From contig CM033355.1 of the NCBI GenBank assembly GCA_019395295.1, positions 9,579,786 through 9,643,785 on the forward strand: 64,000 nt of DNA, in the 5' to 3' direction. Below the pieces are notes generated by a model. It had not been told where the DNA came from and made no database searches. It saw only the letters and a list, made by a program, of their open reading frames with translations. Positions 58,869 to 64,000 of this stretch are shown piece by piece. The position numbers and the translations under genes are program-made. The DNA comes from Osmanthus fragrans. Its lineage: Eukaryota > Streptophyta > Magnoliopsida > Lamiales > Oleaceae. Each line of letters starts with the position of its first letter. The first letter of the stretch is position 1.

Positions 58869-59842
58869 GGGTAATTAACAAAAAAAATCCCTATCATTTC
58901 AAACTTCTCATTTACACCCTCATTTCAAACATTTCTTGTAGAATTGATCATTTACATCGTAATCTGTTAAATCCTTCCATTAAATATGTGTAATTTAACG
59001 CAAAACGTCCCTTTTGTTTGCTTTAATTATGCAAATAATCCATATCATTTCAATTTTAACATTTAGACACTCAGGTAAACATTTATTTACTTAAAATGTA
59101 TTTACCATCCATTTTCTCCATCATAATATTATAAAATGACTAATTTATGATCATCTTTAAATAAAAAAATAAAAAAGAAATAATATTTAAAAAAATTGTA
59201 TCTAGAGCTTCTAGTTTTTTTGAAAATAACAAATGAATCTCATGTAAAACAATTTATAACATTCTAATAATAGAAATATAACATTCTATTTTTTATTCTA
59301 TTTTTACTTTTATTATACTTATCTTTTTAATTACTTTTGTGGTGGTTGAGTATAGGGGATTGACGTAGGGGTATGTGGGTTTATTGGAAGAATAAAATAT
59401 TTTTTTCTTTTATTAGAATGTTTTAAATTATTTCACGTGATACTCGTTTGTACTTTTTTTAAAAACATGAAACTCTAGATGCAATTTTTTATATTATTTC
59501 TTTTTTTCTATTTGTGTTTTTAAAGATGATAATAAATTAGTCATTTTACAATATTATAATGGGTAAAATAGATGATAATGACATGTTAAGTAAAGAAATG
59601 TCCAATATCAAAGTTGAAACAACAGGAACTATTTGCATAATGAAAGCAAACGATAGGGATGTTTTGCAAGAAATTACACATGTAAAGGAAGAATTTAATG
59701 GAATATAACGGAAAAGACCAATTTCACAAGAGATGTTTGAAATAATAGTGTTTGAAATAATAGTGTAAATGTTAAGTTTGAAACGATAGGGACCATTTTC
59801 GTAATGAGTACAAATGATATAGATGTTTTTTGCTAATTATCC
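58869..59842. mobile_element. fold-back MULE-like element with 10-bp TSD
   Basis: The ends are GGGTAATTAACAAAAAA and the inverse of TTTTTTGCTAATTATCC. The exact 10-bp duplication GTGAGGAGAA lies at 58859-58868 and 59843-59852. The arms extend for over 350 bp (for example TCATTTCAAAC against GTTTGAAACGATAGGG, ATTTATTTACTTAAAATG against CATGTTAAGTAAAG, GTATCTAGAGCTTC against GAAACTCTAGATGC). No coding capacity. A direct repeat TTTGAAATAATAGTGT occurs near 59737 and 59752. Confidence 0.88.
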
Positions 59843-60069
59843 GTGAGGAGAATAGTGGATAGATGCTCAAATAAAATTGAAAAGAGAGGTTTTGGCATCT
59901 TTGTAATTCAAGCTTTTGAAGAAATAATCAATTGTGTATTCGTGTATTCACTATAGTAAAGGCATCTCGACAAAGATAAGAACATGTGCTTATTCCAATT
60001 TGTTAAAGGTTCTGGGTACAACCAGAGTGGTGTTAGGCCAAGGTTTGTGGGTTTAGTGTTATGTTTTAG

Positions 60070-60125
60070 ACTAATGCCCTGCGTACAGGGCATTAGTTCA
60101 CAGGGCCTGTACGCAGGGCATTAGT
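60070..60125. repeat. 20-bp perfect inverted repeat around GCCCTGCGTACAGG
   Basis: The arms ACTAATGCCCTGCGTACAGG (60070-60089) and CCTGTACGCAGGGCATTAGT (60106-60125) are exact reverse complements with a 16-base spacer. GGGCATTAGTTCACAG also occurs as a direct repeat (60088 and 60115). The region is GC-rich compared with its surroundings. Confidence 0.97.
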
Positions 60126-60404
60126 TCACAGAAGGCTCGTTACTGTGGGATGGGCCCCAAGGTGTATTTAAAAATAAATAAATTTGTGGGTCCCATCATG
60201 TGTGTGCCCTGGTAGGGATCTGTAAAACAGATCTATGTACTTCTAGCATTTCTCTATGTTTTAATTGCGAAAACTTTAAGACGGTTGTAACATTTTGTTG
60301 TAGTGAATATTTTTACCTTTGACATAAGGGCTCGTGGATGTTTTTTTTAGAAATTTATCACGTTCTATTGTGTATTTGAATTTTATTTGCTTTTGAATAA
60401 AAAT

Positions 60405-60791
60405 GAGTGAATTACCCAAAAGATCACTGAACTTTACATAAGGTTTCCACCAAGTCACTGAATTTTAAAAATCATCCAAGTTATCACTGAACTTTGCAAA
60501 AAAAAATTATGGGGTCACTGAACTTTGAAAATCACATCATTCATCACTAAACTTTGCAAAATGTTTCCCAGGGGTCACTAATTCATTGATCTCCTACGAA
60601 ACATTTTGCAAAATTCAATGACCCGGTGAAAATCTTTTACAAAGTTAAGTGATGAATTGGGTGATTTTTAAAGTTCAATGACCCCATGAAAATCTTTTGC
60701 AAAATTCAGTGATGATTTAGGTGATTTTTAAAGTTCAGTGACTTGGTGTAAACCTTATGTAAAATTCAATGATCTTTTGGGTAATTCACTC
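60405..60791. mobile_element. small fold-back element with GTCACTGAA repeats
   Basis: The ends are GAGTGAATTACCCAAAAGAT and the inverse of ATCTTTTGGGTAATTCACTC, a near-perfect terminal inverted repeat. Each arm carries about six copies of a word around TCACTGAACTTT. Flanks AATAAAAAT and GATAAAAAC agree at 7 of 9, a possible aged target duplication. Non-coding. The repeated word is shared with the larger element at 36225-37277. Confidence 0.85.
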
Positions 60792-61343
60792 GATAAAAAC
60801 TCGTATTGTGAACTTCTGGTAACTTGACACATACATAGGTCATGAGCCAACTCTGACATACCATTGCCGTAGGAGTTAATTCTGATGTACTCGTGAACTT
60901 GAAGTCTAAAATCTATATTTTTGTAATTAATTAATTTTAATTGGTTAATTGATAGGGAAAAAAATCAGTACTATTCTTGGACATGAAAAAGAGTAGTAAT
61001 AATTTTTTTGATTTTTTTTTTTCCAAAAGTCACCCCTTCCTTTCCTTCTTGTTAGGTTAGCGACGTATTGGAATGGATGGCATGGTGGGAATGTGTGCAA
61101 GAAATATAAACATTTCCATACTTCTAAATTTCTAGAATAGCATTTAGCAATTGAATAATGTTATTTATCACCACTAATGTCACTTATCAATTTGGGTGAG
61201 ATTAAATAATATATCTACTTAAATGCATTGTCATATAATTCATTTAATTGAATCTATCAAGTATGATTATAATTTTGTTGTTATCTTCCAAAACAAGTTA
61301 CTCTCTAACACTTGGTTTTTAAGTTATTTTGAAATAAAGTTGA

Positions 61344-61523
61344 GCCCCTGTTTGATAGCTATTTTTGGGGGAAAATGAATTTTTTTTTATGTAATGAATG
61401 ATAAATATGTGGTTGAAAGAGAATGAAAAATTATTGATGTGATGGAAAATATTATTTTATTGAATAATATGTGGTTAAAAATGAGTAGAATAATAATAAA
61501 AAAAAGGTGTACCAAACAGGGGC
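61344..61523. mobile_element. MITE with GCCCCTGTTTG ends, TSD TGA
   Basis: The ends are GCCCCTGTTTGATA and the inverse of TACCAAACAGGGGC; the trinucleotide TGA flanks both sides (61341-61343 and 61524-61526). The interior shares AATATTATTTTATTGAATAA with the copies at 9822-10245 and near 26900. At 180 bp it is the cleanest copy in the window. Confidence 0.85.
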
Positions 61524-61613
61524 TGAGTTTGATTTTGACAAATTAGATTGACTTGTATAACCTGCTTTTTTATTTAAGCTTGAATGTGACGTAATGATGT
61601 TTTTAGTAAGAAT

Positions 61614-61747
61614 TTTGCTATTTGGACATTCGGGATGACATTCTCCTCACAAGAAGGGGGGCCCACGCTCCAATAAAATAATCATGGCCCCCTTATTGTG
61701 AGGGGGAATGTCATCCGGGATGTCATCTCGAATGTACATGTAGCAAG
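61614..61747. mobile_element. small fold-back MITE
   Basis: The arms pair as TTGCTA with TAGCAA at the ends, GACATTCGGGATGACATTC with its inverted partner, and GGGGGCC with GGCCCCC inside. The direct words TTTAGTAA flank the element (about 61602-61609 and 61755-61762), a possible 8-9-bp target duplication. It is related in design to the element at 38448-38608. Confidence 0.75.
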
Positions 61748-62153
61748 ACCGTTTTAGTAAAACATTAGGTTTCTTTGAAACTTGGTGTGTTACAGCTTGA
61801 TATCAGAACAAAAAACCCTGCTTTAATCACCCACCCCATTCCCTTGTATCTGTTAGAGATATTTCCATATCTCAGCTGGATCCCATGCCCACAAGATCAG
61901 TCCTTCCATATCCCTCATATCCCAACCGGATCCCATGCCCACAAGATCAGTCTATTACTGATCCATTAACTTGATTTTAGGGATATTTATATTCATTGTA
62001 AATCATTTCCCTACATACTCATCTTTGTAATCATGTATATATACACACCCTATTGAATATAATGAATACAAGAAATATTTTCCAATATTGTCTTCTCTTT
62101 TATGGTATCAGAGCCACTTGCTCACGCACATTAATCCTAAAAACATTGTCCCT

Positions 62154-63371
62154 ATGGCTGAATCAAATACTTTCTCCACCACCTTCTCCTTTCCCAATAT
62201 TTCCCAACTCATTTCCATCAAGTTAGATGGTGCCAACTACCTACTATGGCTGTTACAATTTTTACCAATTCTTAGGACCCATGATCTTCTCGGCATAGTG
62301 GATGGAATTGACATCTGCCCCGCTCAGTTTCTTCCCTCGGCTAATGGAACTGTCTCCTCGTTTATAAATCCAGCATTTGTTCTCTGGACCAAGAAGGACC
62401 AATGCCTTATTAGTTGGATCAATGCCACCCTCACTGAGAAAGTGCTATCCACTGTTTATGGACTCAACACTGATCGACAGGTTTGGCAAGCTTTGACAAC
62501 ACGTTTTGCCTCTCATTCTCCATCACGCATTGCTCAATTGAAGCGCCAACTCCAGACCTTGCAGCAAGGTAACAGATCTTGTTCCAAGTTCCTTGCCTCC
62601 ACTAAACTCTGGGCTGATCAATTGGCTGCCATTGGCAAACCCGTTCCTGATGAGGACCTTATTTCCTTTCTTATCAGCGGACTTAACTCCTCATACACAT
62701 CCTTTGTCACCGCCTTCTCATTTGCTATTCGTGATAAGGCTTTTTCCTTTGAAGATTTCCAGGCAGAACTTTTGAGCTATGAAAACTTATTGCATCACCA
62801 ACAACATATTTCCGCAGTTACCAATAGCTTTGCTCTACTGTCCACAAAACCAGGGAAGCCACCTTCCCGCCGTCCTAATGGACCTCGAGGACCTTCTCCC
62901 AAATATTCCTCTCGGGCTCCTGTACAACATAAGCCCTCGAATAACTCTTTCCCCACTCATACTAGCGGAAACAACTCTACTCCTCGAGTTCATTGCCAGA
63001 TTTGTGGTAAAAGCAGTCACAGTGCCTTGGATTGCTTCCACCGGATGGATTTCTCCTATCAAGGGCGACACCCTCCGGCCCAACTTGCAGCCATGGTTTC
63101 TCAGACTAATGCCACCATTGAAGGCACCACTTGGTACCTTGACAGTGGGGCCAATAATCACATTACTATTGAAGAAGTCTTTCTGACTGACAAGCAACCA
63201 TTTCAAGGAAGGGAAACCATGGCGGTTGGTAATGGCGATGGACTCCTAATATCCAATACCGGTTCTACTCTTATTAAATCTGCACATTCCACCTTTGCTT
63301 TTAAAAATATTCTCTATTGTCCCTCTACTGCAACTAACCTCTTGTCTATACAAAAAATTTTGTTTAGATAA
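62154..63371 (+). pseudogene. copia gag and protease
   Basis: The likely start is ATG at 62154 (MAESNTFSTTF), after the primer site; upstream in-frame codons lie in the LTR and primer site. Gag has the SIKLDGANYLLWLLQFLPIL and VWQALTTRFASHSPSRIAQL blocks of UBN2-type copia gag. A CCHC zinc knuckle follows, CQICGKSSHSALDCFHRMD (about 62995-63050; the spacing is slightly unusual, CX2CX4HX4C retained). The protease active site is intact, WYLDSGANNHIT. A frame change at about 63357 ends the reading in a stop shortly before the pre-integrase domain. This is the best preserved gag in the window. Confidence 0.92.
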
Positions 63372-64000
63372 TAGTTGCTATTTTGAACTCACTGCTTCTC
63401 ATTTCTTTGTGAAGGACACCAAGACAGGGGCAACTCTTTTGGTACAGTGAAAATGGGATGTATCCACTTCAACTGAATAAGAAGCCATCATCAACTACTC
63501 ATCCATCCTTTTCCATTGCTTTTTTAGGTGTCAAAACTACCCCATCTGGATGGCACTCAAGACTCGGACATCCAGCTAATAAAATTGTTCAATCTTTAAT
63601 TAAATCTCAGCATTTACCTGTTTCTGATGAAATAAATAAAAGTACTATTTGTGAATCTTGTCAACTTGGCAAAAGCAAGAAACTCCCATTTACTGACTCC
63701 AATCATCAAACACATGCTCCTCTCGAATTAATTCACTCTGATGTTTGGACGGCCCCCGTCCCTTCTACAAGTGGTTGTCATTACTACGTGATATTCATAG
63801 ATGACTTCACTCGATTTACATGGTTTTATCCTATGCGTCATAAATCGGAAGTATTTGCTAACTTTGTGAAATTCAAATGTCTTACAAAAAATTTACTTTC
63901 CGACAAAATCAAGAAATTTCAGACTGGCGGCGAGGTGAATTTAATTCAAAACAATTTTCCTCTTTTCTCACCCAACATGGAAATTTCCATAGACAATCTT
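63372..64000 (+). pseudogene. copia pre-integrase and integrase start, partial
   Basis: After the frame change the reading continues CYFELTASHFFVKD, meets a stop or indel near 63450, then gives GWHSRLGHPANKIVQSLI with the HHCC histidines, CESCQLGKSKKLPF, and LELIHSDVW with the first catalytic Asp. IDDFTRFTWFYPM follows. Near 63925 the expected second catalytic Asp region reads QTGGEVN, which suggests loss of the aspartate or a frameshift. The window ends inside the integrase core. Confidence 0.88.

Larger units (their letters stand above)
61851..64000 (+). mobile_element. copia element cut by the window edge (5' LTR, gag, protease, integrase start)
   Basis: The 5' LTR is 61851-62102 (252 bp, starts TGTTAGAGATATTTCC). 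It contains a duplicated block around GGATCCCATGCCCACAAGAT (61879 and 61929) and a TATATATACACACCC stretch near 62035. The primer site TGGTATCAGAGCC follows at once (62103). Coding runs rightward out of the window. The outer flank GTATC (61846-61850) would be the expected target duplication. Confidence 0.9.

Noticed and set aside
61795..61812. GATATCAGAACAAAAAACC as a second primer-binding site
   Set aside because: It lies before the LTR start at 61851 and lacks the TGGTATCAGAGC form; the real site is at 62103.

Overview
The window looks like nuclear DNA of a flowering plant, most likely a eudicot. It is AT-rich, has GT-AG introns, carries a plant OSCA/CSC1-type channel gene and an Aux/IAA relic, and is filled with Ty1/copia, Ty3/gypsy, MULE-like, hAT-like, Helitron-like and LINE remnants. 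No prokaryotic features and no convincing tRNA or rRNA genes were seen. All boundaries, exon models and family names come from reading the sequence; no database search was run.

Layout. 1-10.7 kb: nested insertions. A tandem duplicate (units A and B) surrounds a TIR DNA element at 926-8471. That element was itself hit by a complete but decayed copia element (1268-7471, 5-bp TSD GTGAC) whose 3' LTR contains a large inverted duplication. 10.9-11.9 kb: a fold-back element. 12.3-24.1 kb: the only gene that looks intact, an 11-coding-exon CSC1/OSCA-like (HYP1/RXW8-type) mechanosensitive or osmosensing cation channel of about 735 residues, plus strand. 25.7-26.7 kb: a gypsy integrase relic. 27.8-33.3 kb: a second complete copia element (minus strand, 183-bp LTRs, TSD AAAAT). 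Its 5' third holds no recognisable gag but a run of short hairpins whose stems differ while their loops stay alike.

34.3-43.4 kb: an Aux/IAA (IAA8/9-type) pseudogene whose exons can be followed to the C-terminus. It is broken by a roughly 2-kb long-terminal-repeat insertion in domain I (TSD CAGGC) that itself carries a 1,053-bp fold-back MULE-like element (10-bp TSD), by a MITE at an exon end, by a frameshift and by a damaged fifth exon. Its long intron holds LINE and copia remnants. 43.7-about 55.1 kb: a region starting at a Helitron-type 3' end (hairpin plus CTAG, minus strand). It carries exon-sized pieces of at least five unrelated genes in one orientation: Ku80, an ERD7/senescence-type gene, a receptor-like cytoplasmic kinase, a GCK/STE20-type kinase and ribose-phosphate pyrophosphokinase. 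It is best read as a gene-capturing non-autonomous Helitron, later hit by a solo LTR (TSD GAACT). 56.4-58.9 kb: a gypsy gag/LTR remnant. 58.9-61.8 kb: several fold-back or MITE elements with clear TSDs. 61.85 kb to the end: the 5' part of another copia element (LTR, iMet PBS, gag, protease, start of integrase), cut by the window edge.

Only the channel gene appears able to make a normal protein. The rest is a stratified record of transposon insertions, in which TSDs and duplicated empty sites allow several insertions to be ordered in time.
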